From Lunularia cruciata (Eukaryota; Streptophyta; Marchantiopsida; Lunulariales; Lunulariaceae): a DNA stretch of 64,000 bases. The stretch spans positions 52,085,001 through 52,149,000 of the forward strand of contig OX419758.1 in assembly GCA_948567375.1 (NCBI GenBank). The letters run 5' to 3'. The position numbers and the translations under genes are program-made. Shown here one piece after another: positions 25,256-37,984 of the stretch (position 1 is its first letter; each line of letters begins with the position of its first letter). The notes below the pieces were generated by a model. That model saw only the letters and a program-made list of their open reading frames with translations, made no database searches and was not told the origin of the DNA.

Positions 25256-26105
25256 ATAGGAGGGAACGAAGACCAAGACACTTACGAGGTTCGAGGAGGA
25301 TAGAAACGTGGAGGAGATGAGTGTAGTAAGTTTTAAGATCATCAAAGTAATGTTGGTTGGAACCACATCCTGACTGATTTAAATGTAAGATTTTGTGAAC
25401 AAATTGCTATTGAACATCATTTTTCCTTGAGTTTGTTGAGTCGGGCGTCCGTGCCCTTAAGAAAAACTAGTTAAGTTGTGAATAGACTGGTGAAGACACA
25501 TCTCTTAATCTCTGGTGACCGACAGAATGTGCAGGATGTAAGAGGGCCCTTCCTCAATTCCTCAGCCACATGGCTTCAGGTGATGTTATGTAAAGATGTT
25601 CTTACTTTCACCCTGTCGGATCTACATACCGATATCATCTCTTGTAATGCTATGAAAGAGCAGAAGAGGGAATGAAAGTCAGGAGACACAACAGTCATAA
25701 CTTCGGATGAAATTCTCTCTTCTCGTGGTTAGAACCAAAGTAGATTTCTTCCAAATGTATATTTGTGAATTGATTCCATGAATAATTGTGGAGGTTGTAT
25801 CGACTTCAACTCCCAAGTGCGTCAACCCGAACCAGCTTTACTCCCCACCTTGAAGGAGTCTCTAAAGAATGATGGGAGCTAAAATCCAACTAATGAACAT
25901 GACATACCCTGAGTGCTAAATCTTTCACTTAATGAATCCACGCTGCTCCAAGAAAATGAATGAACGTAGACGGTCCACCCACAAGGGGACGATGTCTAGC
26001 GATAAGGTATAACAAAGCATTCATGCAACTCCAAGTGAATGACAATCGCAACACAGCTCTTTCATCATCAAATTTCAAGAAGGCCTGCAACAGAGGAGAT
26101 CCCAG

Positions 26106-28434
26106 TCACCGATAGTATGCCATGTGACGACTTGTACCCCAAAGTGAAGATGCTGATTGGTGTACTTTTGGCGCAGGTGGCGCAAGAGCCTTGATAGCTG
26201 CAGCTTTCTCTCTTTCTTCTCTTTCCTTTCGAAGCCATGGTTCTACGACTTGGATTAAGTTTTTAGTCACAGCAAGCTCTGTTACCTCAGACAACCGCTG
26301 TGCACGCTTCAAAGTACCATCCTCGACATATGCTATGTGCGAGGCCCATGTCTCCAATCCATCAAAAATGTGTGTGGCATAGACTATGCACGCTCCTCTC
26401 TGTAAGAACGAGCACAGCCACGACAAGTACTGAATCGTTAGTAACAGTTTATTTTGGAAGAGTGAACAAGTCACGCAACACCTTTAGAGTAGTAGTTGAC
26501 GACAGAGCAAGCACTTTGCATTGTCCAGTAGAATGACAGCAGCACACAGACCTTTCAAGAACGAAAAAGGATATAATTCACTCTTTTAAATTGGGGATAA
26601 TAACCTCTTCACATTCCTCCTTGAAAAATGTCAGGAGATCTAAGCGAGCGACAACATCCAAGTCCACAGTAATCTCATCCAGCAACAGTACCTGGAAGGT
26701 GCAAACAAATATTAGATTGCAATTTTAATGATGAATCTTCAACAAAAATTACGATGTACATGATTTTAAGGCTACAGTAATAAGAGTGAAGATTCATCAT
26801 TAAAATTAAAAACTTTTGTTTCCTTATGTTGCACAAATAGCCTATACAGGAAGCGGGGACGTAGTCGTGATAAAAGAATACATTCAAACCACAATGTCCA
26901 TCTCGATCGTATGCCCTCCGCCAGAGTAAAGAGTATACCACGAGTTCTCAATCAGACAAGAAACCACTGAGCTACAGACTGGCTTGGAGCTTTGGCCTTC
27001 TTGACGATGGAGATAGTCAATCCAATCGAAAGTGGGCATGCAGCGTACCTCAAAAGGCTGCAAGAGACCCATACAAATTTGCACTCGACGTCTCTGACCA
27101 TCAGACACTTTATGCATTCTCCATCGGAGATCAATATCCAAAAGCTCAATCAACTTCTGTCTCCTTTCAGGATCTGCACCTTCAACTGTGATGAAAACCA
27201 AATTCAAAGAATTAGATTATTGACACTTGGTGACTGGGGGTATCTTCAGAAGTAAGGAAACACGTGCAAATCAAACAGAAAGTCCGGAAAGTATCTTTTG
27301 GCTATGTCATTTCCAAGACATAGTAGACTCCATCAACCGCTACGCTTCAGGAATGATTTGAACAGAAGTATCCACTTGTCTCCCCACTCAGCTATCCAAA
27401 AGTACTTGTTCCTTACCAAGAAAGATTGAAAAACTACAGCAAACATTTTGCAGATGGAGATTTAATTAGTCGTTAAATCTGCGTTCCTCAGACAGGATCG
27501 GAGTGCTCATATGACGAGACAAGGGGCCAACCAAGGAAGGATTTTAATCTACCTAGAAATCACTGTGTAGCATGCACATGCTAGGGATCCAATCCTGTAT
27601 TGGCATCGAAGAGATAAGTTCAATGCACGGGAGCACAAACCCTACCTCCAAAAATCATCAATTCAGCAGAAAAGTCTCCTTGCAAAGGGATCTCCCCCTG
27701 TAATTGGCAAACCACATCCCTGAAGAAGTTATATACTACACGTATATGGATGTAACCAGAATGGGAAGAATACATATTTGAGGCACGGTTCTGGTGGCCT
27801 CACCGCACAGCCAACTGTTCTACTCCACGATCCACCCAGGTAAGCTAGCTCCCCGCCGCATACCAGACTGGTGTCATGAAAGGCAGAGCGACCTAAAACA
27901 CGAACAATGTCCCTGCCTCCAACCATGTGCTTCCCCGCTAAAATTCTGAGCAGAGTTGTTTTGCCTGTTCAGTCGAAAAGTTCAGCCAAACAATCTAATC
28001 GAAAAAATGGACAAATACTAGTCGCTGAAAGGTGTCTCTTACCCCGAACAACAAGATGGGCACCTGACATCTGGCAGTGTGAGACATGACTTAGCTTAGA
28101 CTGGGTTAGAGAGCTACTCCAGAATGCTGACCCATCACTGATGCTCATTCTCTCAGTTCTCTCGTGAAATTTGTCGGACAAGACAGCTTTAGATGAAACT
28201 GGGAAATGTGGTGTTGAATAAATGATGCTCAAATTCACGATAAAAGATTTCTCACCGACAGCACTTAAACAGTAAGAGTTGAGACCAACCTGCTCCATTG
28301 GCACCGATAAGCAGGCATCGAGATCCCGGCTGTAGGGAGAGATTGAAATTGCTAATAAACGGCGGTTTGCCTGGGTACGCAAAATTCATTGCTTTCACCT
28401 CCAAACTCGGTTCTTTCTCTCCATCTCCTGCCAT
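26106..28434 (-). CDS. Soluble ABC ATPase, ABCI19/20-like
   Basis: Six exons on the minus strand: 28434-28290, 27964-27804, 27697-27646, 27185-27049, 26691-26605 and 26399-26106. All introns are GT-AG and phases match; the product is 291 aa. Walker A is GANGAGKTT (residues 44-52, split by intron 1). Next come the family-typical [46 protein letters not shown], signature [19 protein letters not shown], Walker [16 protein letters not shown] and H-loop [12 protein letters not shown]. No membrane segments are visible. This is the layout of plant ABCI19/20/21 proteins, lone nucleotide-binding domains related to yeast CAF16. The Arabidopsis members have been linked to cytokinin/ABA-related seedling growth; the biochemical partner is not evident here. 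All catalytic motifs are intact, so the gene is likely functional. The Penelope-like element lies downstream of its 3' end. Confidence 0.95.
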
Positions 28435-28499
28435 TACGTTCCACTCAGATTCCTCTGAAATTTTCCAGACGGTCACTTTCAGAAGCCGACCTCGATATA

Positions 28500-29900
28500 C
28501 TTCTTCCCCTGAGTCGCAAATAATTTGCACCAAGGGGAGAGACTGAATGAATCATCCACCCACAAGCAGCTGAAGGTGGAAATGGAGTCCGCAACGAACG
28601 AGAAAACGTACGTCCGGACATAAGGTCCATCGCGATCTGGTTCATTGATCGCTCACTAAGTTCAACCAAAAAGAAAATTGAATAGTAGTCCGCACCTGTG
28701 GGCCACTGTCGACCAATCACTTCTGAAATTCTTGTGGCTTCTTATTGGCCACACCGTGTGTGCCTACGTGACGCCTCTTCCTTTCAGTATCTCCGACAAA
28801 TTATCACCGGTATCCCACTGTACCTCGACAGCCATACTTCTCTTCGTTGGATCTTCCCATCCTTCTTGTTATCCTACGCAGTCGCTTTTTATCTGCTTCT
28901 CTTGAACACCATGAGATGTTTGCTCACCATTGAGACTGAGGTTTCCTTCCCCGTCTGCAAAAAAGCTGCTGAATGGTATTGTTCTATTCACCTCACCTTT
29001 GCAGAGTAGGTGCTGTTGGCCACGCTGATCTTCATTCATGAGGAAGTGTGTTACAGACAATCTCACTCTCCTGTGGGATCTGTCTTTCCACGTTGGATTG
29101 GTTGTTATCGTCGTTGCCAAATCACAATTATTTCGTATATCAGTTTTGGAAGGTTTTATGTATAGACAGGCCCTGCACGCTGATGCTTGCTTCTGCGCTT
29201 GAATTCCATGAAGTTCGATAGATATAGTGTAATAATGAAGAGAAGTTATTTGTTGAATACATGAAGTCGTTCAACATCTCAGATCATTCTTTATCATCCT
29301 CATGTAAGGTGGACATCCGCTACCCAGGTGCACAATATGCTCCTGAAACAACCGGGGCATGGGACCTTCTTTCCCCCTGACAGTAGAGTACAGGGGATAG
29401 TCGATGCAGCCATTCAGGAAAGGTACCAGTCTCCCTTACCCTGTAGCCTCGAAGACATGGAATTGCCGACATGGAACTGTCCATGTAACTGGACAAGCAG
29501 CATTATACTGTAGTGTACGAACTCCGACACGCTTTACATAGTATGAAACACGGCAATACATGATACCCAATTCTGAGAGTTGCTTAACTTGAACAATAGA
29601 GTTACGGTTTAGGGTTGATGTTCATTACAACCCTTTCCCACGATGGGATCATATATACAGGAATGTCCTCATGTCCGCCTCTATGCAACCTGTACAAATT
29701 CAGCCTATGTTTCAATTCTTTTCAACGAGCAGAAGTGACTGTCTGGGGCCAATTAAGGTGAAATGTCCCTGGAATTCCTCAAGCAGGTGTTTCGTTGGGC
29801 ACTACAAGCTTTATTTCCGGCAAAACTTACATCAGCTTTCACGACCCCGAGTCGACACGGACAACCAGTATCAATTGGATGAGGGACATGTATAATCCAA
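28500..29900. other. Intergenic between the ABC ATPase and EAPP-like genes
   Basis: Holds the presumed promoter and 5' leader of the ABC ATPase gene and the 3' flank of the EAPP-like gene, both on the minus strand. A SINE-like fragment sits near 28.85 kb. I see no further gene. Confidence 0.5.
28830..28892 (+). repeat. SINE-like dispersed repeat, fragment (copy 5)
   Basis: ttggatcttcccatccttct followed by a tatcctacgcagtcgc block matches the 3' half of copy 1. Only about 60 bp are recognisable. Confidence 0.4.
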
Positions 29901-29924
29901 GGCAAGAAAATGAGAAATCAGGTG

Positions 29925-31188
29925 TCAAGAATAACTTGGCACGATATTATGGAAATGATAAACTTCATCCTTATCTAATAGTGCAACCTCAGTATCACAG
30001 ACTGCGCAGCGTACGGGTTTGAACACCTCGTCTTTATCTGCATTCATGTCTACATCCCTTGCAGTCGGAGCATTGCTTTCTTCGTTTGCAGCCTGCTTCT
30101 TGGCTTTTCTATTCTTCTTGCTTAAGCGATGTGCTGGAAGTCTCAGTCTTTCATTCTCGACAATTCTGCAGTTACGGACAAACATTGCCCTGTATTGATG
30201 CACGTACTTCTCATGCCTGCACAAGCAAGATCCTCACTAAGGACTCCTTTCGTACAAAGTCAATTGTTCAAGGTAATGACAACTTTCAGTACAAATTCAC
30301 ACCGATGCCGCTATAGTTGAAGCGACTACTTGGGTACGTCACCTCCAACTGTGTACAAGTGTGCTTCGCAGTCAATCTATTCAACTAGCCCACAATACCA
30401 CGACCTTTCTGAGCCACGAATAAGTTCAAAGGTCCCTTAATGAACACCCTCTTTTAGCAACTCTACGCAACGAACCATCAAAAAGCCTATAGCCACACCA
30501 ACCAACACTTCAACGCTGTGCATACTCCTACCTTTGGCAGTCGATACAGAGTGTTGTGAAACAAGCAGGGCAGCTAAGCACCCCATCAGACTTTCTTCCT
30601 TGCCGTTGCTTGGCAGCCCATACCTCGTCCTGATCATCAAGAGTCTCATCGTAGTAATCAGTAGAACCTACGGCTTTCAAGGCTTCCTCAGTATCATCTG
30701 TGTGTTCATAGAAGCAGTATACAAGTGATATTCACTGTAACGATAAGTCAAGTCCTCACTATCACCAAAGCGATGTTGAGTAAGTGTATTCCAGAAGAAC
30801 CTACCGCAAACTTTGAAAGTTGTGAGCAACACTGGTTCCACAGATTAGCACTGTCTTGGATTTTCGACAATATAAATATTTATCTATGAAGCTTGCATTA
30901 CCTCTGGCTGCCTTCAGAGAATGTGAGCCAAATAGTTCAGTAACTCCTAGCTCCAACAAAATTTAGGGTTTCTGAGTATACCAAGGCTCTGAAGTTGCTA
31001 TCTTTGAAAGCAATCCACACGCAACCGCTTTCAATTATGTCGAACTCGGGCGATGCAATCCACCAGAAGAAAAAGCGACCGCTCAAATCTGAAAGAAATA
31101 CCTACGCGACTGTGTGAGAGAATTACGTACCGATCAGCAATTCGTCTGCAATAGTGGCAGGTGCTGCTGTTTCACTTGAACGCGCCAT
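29925..31188 (-). CDS. EAPP-like zinc-binding nuclear protein
   Basis: Three exons on the minus strand: 31188-31131, 30697-30532 and 30216-29925, with phases 1 and 2 matching; the product is 171 aa. Landmarks are DQDEVWAAKQRQGRKSDGVL, then CPAC (residues 62-65), LCIDCQRHEKYVHQYRAMFV, NCRIV, a Lys-rich linker (SKKNRKAKKQ), and near the C-terminus VRCAVCDTEVALLDKDEVYH. This is the arrangement of the E2F-associated phosphoprotein (EAPP) family, whose animal member modulates E2F-dependent transcription; the plant role is largely uncharacterised. The exon 2 acceptor (cacacag) was chosen because the more upstream ttacag would put TGA first. The 19-residue first exon rests only on ATG context, splice phase and an acidic continuation, so the N-terminus is less certain than the rest. 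It lies upstream of the ABC ATPase gene on the same strand. Confidence 0.88.
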
Positions 31189-33014
31189 GGAAAATAGAAG
31201 CTTAACGCCTTCCATTACAAAAAGCTCATAGCGGTGGAAGAAACCCTCCGAGAAGCGCGAAACTCCATCTCTGAAACAACCTTTCTTCTTGAAATATCAC
31301 AACTCAAAACCTCAACCGCAGGAGTTCGAAGTCACGGTTTAATAAGGATCTTCACCACATGGCATTGTGAACCAAAATTGCTACATTGAGTGACCAGTAA
31401 TGTTGAAGCAATTCAAGCTTTCCCTCGGAGTCATACACATTATCGTTCATAGGCAGTCCCGTTTTCCTTCCGTGGACTGTCTAACCTGAGCTAGTCAGCT
31501 TAAGAGACACCATGCTCAAATCGATCGAACTCCCTTCAAGTTGGTATCGTCGTTCTCGACAGATCTCTAGCATCCCCTGGCGAATGCGGATTTACAAGTA
31601 AACGGTTTCAACGACGAAACAAGTATATTAACAATATGTAATAATATTTTTATATATCAAATATATATTCACGGGATGATTACTGGTGGAAGGTTCACAT
31701 GCGTAACAATACGTTTTTTTTAAGTATCACTAATGGTAGAGTAGAGTGGGTTAGATTCCTAAAATATATATGGGTTCGCTTAACCTCAAAAAAGTCATTG
31801 GTCGCTGGCCATTAAAATCTAAAAATTTGTGTTTCATTTACTCTAAATTCATGGAAAGGATTTGTTTCGATTTAAGACAAATTAACATTATCTTATTTGA
31901 TAATGTCACTAAGAGGAGATAAGAGATTTGGATAATTATCCTATGATCAACGTGAAGATAGAACCAGAATTCCAAATGTTTAATCCTTCGAATCAAATTA
32001 ATACTCGGACGTTTAGCTCCTTCTTGTCCAAATTTATCTTCACAACGAATTCTAGTTGTCGTAAATACATTTAGAGTTGGTTCTATCTTAATTACTACAT
32101 AATGCATTCCTTCTCCTTTAAATTCATATTCCATTACAGAACGGGAACTTTCAAAAACTCTTGGTATAATACTATTTGCTATTTCTTTTTCTCACACACC
32201 TAAATAAAGCAAAGATTTAAGATGATCTTACATCACTCTCTTCAAATCCTAGACTATTTAGATGAACAAAATAATCTCAATCAGATTCATGGTGAAAGAT
32301 GCAAGAAGCTCGTGCAAAATAGTACCTTATTCATTTTGACAACGCAACTTATTTGGTAAACACAGGAATCAATTTCTTGAGTTGACAAGGGGAGAGAAAT
32401 TATACAAAATGTGTGCTAACATGAAACTATATAAATCTTTAAAATGGAAGCACAAATATACGAAATCTAACAAAATTACGATAGAGGGAACTCAAATGCA
32501 AATCTCCGTAGAGAACGATAGAGGATATATCATTTATATGTTCATCTTGATTTAATGTACGATATTGGGATGTTAAGTTAACATTTCTCAACCTACTCTG
32601 GTAAGTATAGGACTTGAGATTATTCTCATTTTTTATTTTATTTTTTTTAACTTTAGTATTGATGATGCAAATAGGGAAAGGAAAATTTCAAGTTGAAGAG
32701 GTGAATAATATTATTGAGTACCTCACTTCAATACGATCCTTTAATTTCACAAGTGTGCTTAATATGTACGGTTTAAAGGAAGAGAATTGATACTTTCAAT
32801 CTTTATTGCTTGATGAGTTTGTTTCAGGTAAATCCTCCTCTAGATAGAGATAATAATATTCTTTGTAGAGTGACCTGTTCTAAGGATTGAGATCACAGGG
32901 AGGAATTGACAAAGAACTAAATAAATGGAAAAGGATTCATAACGTCAATTCTAAAGTGACTCCAATCATTTTAGCTTTCTCTTAAAAGATAATGGATCAT
33001 GTAAAATTGAAGAG

Positions 33015-33473
33015 CAAGTCAATGGAAATAAAGTAGTGCAAACTAATATAAACCAAAAAGAGTGATGGTAAAAGACCAAACGGATAGAACAGTAAAATGG
33101 AATATCACTTTGGAATTTTTAAATGAGTGAAATTCCAAATGCTAGCCTAAGTTTGGGCTTTGGTATTTAGTCAATGGAAATGAGAGTAGTGCAGACTAGT
33201 AGAAATTGAAACTTAAAGAGTGTTTGTAAAAGATCAAATGGAAAGAAAAAGTAAAATGGAAGATTGCTTTGGAACTTTTAAAACTTTAAATGCCTAGCCT
33301 AAGTTTGGGCTTTGGTATTTAGTCAATGGAAATGAGAGCAGTGCAGACTAGTAGAAATTTAAACTTAAAGAGTGTTTGTAGAAGATCAAATGGAGAGAAA
33401 AAGTAAAATGGAAATCACTTTGGAACTTTTAAATGACTGAAAATCCAAACCCAAACTTGGGCTTTTGTATTTA
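33015..33473. repeat. Three-copy tandem repeat, about 153-bp unit
   Basis: Units begin with agtcaatggaaat near 33015, 33168 and 33320. Each contains gcctaagtttgggctttggt or a diverged version near its end. Units 2 and 3 are most alike. Confidence 0.8.
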
Positions 33474-34044
33474 CATGTAACCTAGGTACAAGGGTCCCAA
33501 AATACTTCTAAGGAAAATTGATTCTATAAATCACTTTTTCTTGCAGTGCAAGCTAAGCTAATTGTTTACTTGGCATGCAAGTTTAACTAGTTGTTTATTT
33601 GGCATACAAGCTAAGCTAGTCATCAACTTTTCATACAAGTTATTCATTTGTTTGAAAGTTCTCATAAGCTTCTCACCAAGAAGCTTCATGGATGCTTTTG
33701 GAATATTCATAGAATTTCCTAAGGTTATGCTAAATCTACCTCCTTTTAACTGTATTTTTTTTAACTCTATATTATTGCATATTCTCCATTACTAGTTGGT
33801 GATGTCTTCGTTGCCATGGAATCTTCAAATTTGCATATAGTTGCTTACATATTTTGGAGATGAGAAATAGGCTCCCATACAACATTCATGAAGATGATAT
33901 ACTTTCCAAAAGATCTAATATTCAATTTATCATTAGTATTGACATTGGATGTCATGAAGTGTAAATACATGGTTGACTTTGTATTCCTCTTGATTAATAG
34001 AGATTGGAATGATGTGCAAATATATGGTCAATTTTGTATTACTC

Positions 34045-34735
34045 ATGATCATATTAATATAGATTGGAAGAGAAGGAAGTTGAGTAGGAGTAGGAAAAGA
34101 GGATTTATTAGGAACTGAAGGTTTTAAAACTTTGAGACATGGAAGACAGTATATATCTTATATGATTATTTACAACTTTGAGACATGGAAGACAGTATAT
34201 ATCTTGAATAATTATTTAAAACTTTGAGACATGGAAGACAGTATACATCTTATCTGATTATGAAGGACAAGCTTATAGGCAACACAATATATGATTTGAA
34301 TAATATCAAAGGACCTACCAAATTGGGAGCAAGTTTAGTGTATTACTCATGATCATTAATGTAGATCGGAAGAGAAAGAAGTTGAGTAGGAGTAGGAAAA
34401 GAGGATTTATTAGAAACATAAGATTTTAAAACTTTGAGACATGGAAGACAATATATATCTTATATGATTATTTACAACTTTGAGACATGGAAGACAATAT
34501 ATATGTTATATAATTATTTACAACTTTGAGACATGGAAGACAATATATATCTTATATGATTATTTAAAACTTTGAGACATGGAAGACAGTATATATCTTA
34601 TATAATTATTTAAGACTTTGAGACATGGAAGACAATATATATCTTATATGATTATGAAGGACAAGTTTATAGGCAACACAATATAGGATTTGAATAATAT
34701 CAAAGGACTTACCAAATTGGGAGCAAGTTTAGTTT
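34045..34735. repeat. Two-level tandem repeat (46-47-bp units inside a larger duplication)
   Basis: The short unit is aactttgagacatggaagac plus an AT-rich tail ending in gattattta. Three copies follow one leader (gagtaggagtaggaaaagag) at about 34124-34258, and five copies follow a second copy of that leader at about 34427-34648. Each array is followed by the same block starting ttatgaaggacaag and containing gcaacacaatata. The leader, array and trailer were duplicated together and the array length then changed. Confidence 0.85.
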
Positions 34736-36652
34736 ACATGTTTATTAGCAACAAGAGAAATTATCTAAATAACATCAAAATGACCTACACAATTTGGAAG
34801 TAGTTTAGCCACCAGCGAATGGTGGCTTCTTCTCTTTTTATCCCTTATATATTACACTAGATTCAAATAATTACTAGTGATGTTCATGACTTTGCAATGA
34901 GATATATAATATATAGTGGTATAAAGAAACCTTTTTGTTGTTATTTTTTTCATAGAGTTAACTAATAAATTTCATTGGTATCTTTTATTGTAATACTCCG
35001 AGGACAAGAGAAGAGAGAAAACACAGATTATACACTCAACCTTTGGTACCCCAAAGGAGCACCTTCTCTTTATTATATAGACAAAGAGGATCTACTCCAA
35101 GGAAGCTCCACCATAGGATTAGGCACACATATAGGTGACATGTCATCAAGCTCCACCTTTGGATTACCTACTTGGATGGGTGACATGTCGGTCTAGGTCC
35201 TATCTGGTTGGTAAAACAAGCTTTGACCGGAGGGAATCTTGTAGGGAATATTCTTGTAGGAGTCTCAAAATCACGTATCTTTAAATCATATGCCTAGCTA
35301 TTGGTTCTATGATTCTCAAGTATATTTTGGTTTTTGCTCTATTAGTAGAAGTACTCTTTTGGTGATACATCTATCTGATCTATTTTGACTATCATGTATA
35401 ATATCATTCTAGATGTTACCAAACTAAATTTCACATCTAGATCATATGGTTAGCTTGTGGTATTACACTTATATGTAAGGATAATTACTTTGATTTGGAT
35501 TCTCTTTTAAGCACATCTAGACCTATACAACTTTAAAATGAGATACAGATGGAAGTGATCAAATGGGTAATTTTGGAGGAGTTTTCTTTACCATATCCAA
35601 AGTTAATGTATTAGTAATTAAAAATATTTTCTCAAATTATACAGTTTCAATTTCACATAATTTTATTAGATATAAAGGTCAGATTTTTAGCAAATTGCAC
35701 CTTTAATATATTAAATTATAAACCTTTTTATATGAATAGGTGGATTGACATTGGATATCATGTCTTGTAGCCCGCATGTGTAGTATTTATTCATAAAAAA
35801 TATTATGTAGTTATTTACTCATAGAATTATGATTCAATAATTTTATTTTATTTTGTATTTTTAAAATTATTCTAAAAATATTTATAGGTTGATTATTGTG
35901 AAAGAATCAAGATATAAGTAAAGCATTTTTAACTAACCTTTACTTTTAAATTTTATTACTTTCAAAAAAAATTATTTAAATTATGAGACTTTATTATGAC
36001 TAGTTTTTATTCCTGCACATTAAATATTAGATATGAAGACTAGAAAATTAGATTTTGCTAGTATGAAAAATGCCCTTTTTAATTTTATTTAAGATTAATA
36101 GTTTTATAAATACTGTATAGGTATACGATCTACTCTAACAATAAACTTCAGAACTGAAAAAAAGACTAAGCATGAAGTTTTATAACCTGTAGTAATTAAT
36201 CCCAAGTTCATAAAGTAAATTTGAATCCAAACATTTTACTTTGATATGCTAGTTTGAATTTATTATCAGATATTTTCTAAACCTTCTGAACTTATTGGTA
36301 CATCCAACTTTATAATCATTTAAGATTTAGACAGAAAAATTTATTATGAACATCACACTAAACGTAAGTTTAATCCAAACGTAACAAACCAAAAAGAATT
36401 TTACCCGATCTATAGTTTTCGTGTTCCACCACATTATATTTATAGTACTGTAGCTATTTACCCCAAAATAAAATATTTATTAGCACTTTAGCTCTCAATT
36501 CCTCCAACTCGGAATTCTTAAAAACCTTGCTTCTCTTTGTTTAGTCAAGAGAAAATTGGTAAAAGGGAGGGTGGGTTAAAATATATCTATTCCGATTTAC
36601 ACTATAAACTATCCGAATAATATATAGTATAACATGATATTCCTTAAGCACG

Positions 36653-37066
36653 CCACGTGCAAATGTTGCTTGTACGTCCAAAGATAAAGATGATCTAAAG
36701 ATATCCCGGGTCATTATTTGATCGAGGGGTCGCTCGATCAAATAATGACCCGGAATGTCATCCAAGGTTGACTGTTAAATGTAAAATAGATGAACGTTTC
36801 ACGTTTCAACCCGATTAGAGGTAGCCCATTATAGATACGGCACAGGGTCTTTGGACTGGAGCAGCATTCTGGGTGGGGATATTCGTCCATATCATGCATG
36901 CCAGCTATTAGCAAAATCGTTTTGCCCTTGGTACGTGTCGAGATAAGCTTTGAAATGACGTGTCACGTAAGCTGTATGCCTCGCACAACGCGTGGCACAG
37001 CTATCAGAATGTAGCTTTATCTTTAGGACAAGAAGCAGGACAGTGTAGTCAGTGGTCCACGTGTCC
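36653..37066. promoter_or_regulatory. Cluster of ACGT (G-box/ABRE-like) motifs without an attached gene
   Basis: CCACGTGC (36653), GTACGTGTCG (36931), TGACGTGTCACGTAA (36956-36970) and GTCCACGTGTCC (37055-37066) lie within about 400 bp of a less AT-rich patch. Such motifs bind bZIP/bHLH factors in plant ABA- and light-responsive promoters. I find no coding region up to 38.2 kb on either strand, so this may be a chance cluster, a relic promoter or part of a transposon. Confidence 0.25.
36706..36753. repeat. Perfect 21-bp inverted repeat with 6-nt loop
   Basis: ccgggtcattatttgatcga plus g (36706-36726) pairs without mismatch with 36733-36753; the loop is gggtcg. No terminator-like T tract and no ORF is attached. 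Its base composition differs from the AT-rich surroundings. Confidence 0.9.
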
Positions 37067-37984
37067 TCTGCTTCAGATTTCTAGAATAGCCGCCGCTCTC
37101 CTTCGATAAGAACATCCTGGACCTTGTCGTATTTGACCGCAGTTCAAGACTGTTCATGATACGGCATGTCCCAAATGGTTTCGATTGAACTTACTTGTAT
37201 GAACTCGCAGCAACAACCGTGAGTTACCTAGAGGTAATTGAAATGTGTATCCTTTTCACCCTTCACCATGTCCTCTAACCAAGGTTCTCAACGTCAGAAT
37301 CTACCGCAGATGTAAATGGATGGAATAGTTAGATCCAGCTAAATTGGAGACATTGTATGGTAGCGGCAATAGTCATGCTCGTGATCTTATTAAATACACC
37401 AACCATGTACATATTCCCTACCTACTGTATCGGTATTCAAGAGGTCAGGTACTACGTGCGCTTCCGTGCAAAATTGCTCTCGTGGGAAATAATATAGAAT
37501 GAGCTTGTCATTCACGACCATTTCACGTTTCTCATACGCTTAAGTAAGGTATTTTCTTTCCAATTTGTAAGAGCTGGCATAGTCATCACCTACTCTGTTG
37601 ATTTTGATCCTTAAAATACATATCCGGCGATTATGCTCTTTGTGGACGCCGATAGTCAGAGAACTTCTTGATTTGAGTGTCTGCCATTTAAGAAGCATGT
37701 GCCTTGCAAAATATCTAGCCTGGCATTTTAACGGGAAGTATATTAAGTACCGCGTAGGAAAAACGTAAGATTAGCGATCTTTCCCTGTCGATTTCGCCCA
37801 ACAAGATTAGTACCTTCCTCTGGGCACGATACATTGAACTTGGAGCAGCAAAGCATGACATGTTGTTTCATGTGCTTGAGTTTCAAACAAGCACGTTGAT
37901 TAGGTGTTCCTTTTACGAGGCTTCCGTTCAGCGGTGGTTAAGAGTCAAGAGTTCAGATCTCAGCTCTTCAGTCAGTTAACATGA

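Larger units (their letters stand above)
20310..25260 (-). mobile_element. Penelope-like retroelement with N-terminal GIY-YIG (Chlamys-like)
   Basis: A minus-strand element with one long, stop-riddled frame (about 25.0 to 22.2 kb, continuing in another frame to 21,974). About 1.7 kb of 3' sequence follows, ending in a repeat that recurs near 57.1-57.7 kb and, inverted, near 63.4-64.0 kb. Domain order on the coding strand is GIY-YIG nuclease, then a CxC plus GHV linker, then Penelope/telomerase-type reverse transcriptase. Canonical EN+ Penelope elements have the nuclease at the C-terminus. The permuted order with a CxC linker is the published description of the Chlamys and Naiad groups. Both outer boundaries are approximate: the 5' side is set by repeat-rich sequence near 25.2 kb, the 3' side by homology to the other copies. 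The element starts about 0.85 kb beyond the 3' end of the ABC ATPase gene. Confidence 0.8.
31200..36500. other. Very AT-rich stretch, repeats only
   Basis: No protein domain recognised on either strand. It contains two tandem-repeat blocks (33.0-33.5 and 34.0-34.7 kb). At about 33.54-33.65 kb short phrases built on ttggcatacaagctaagcta are repeated, which resembles transcribed LTR-type sequence but has no demonstrable LTR pair. Confidence 0.5.
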
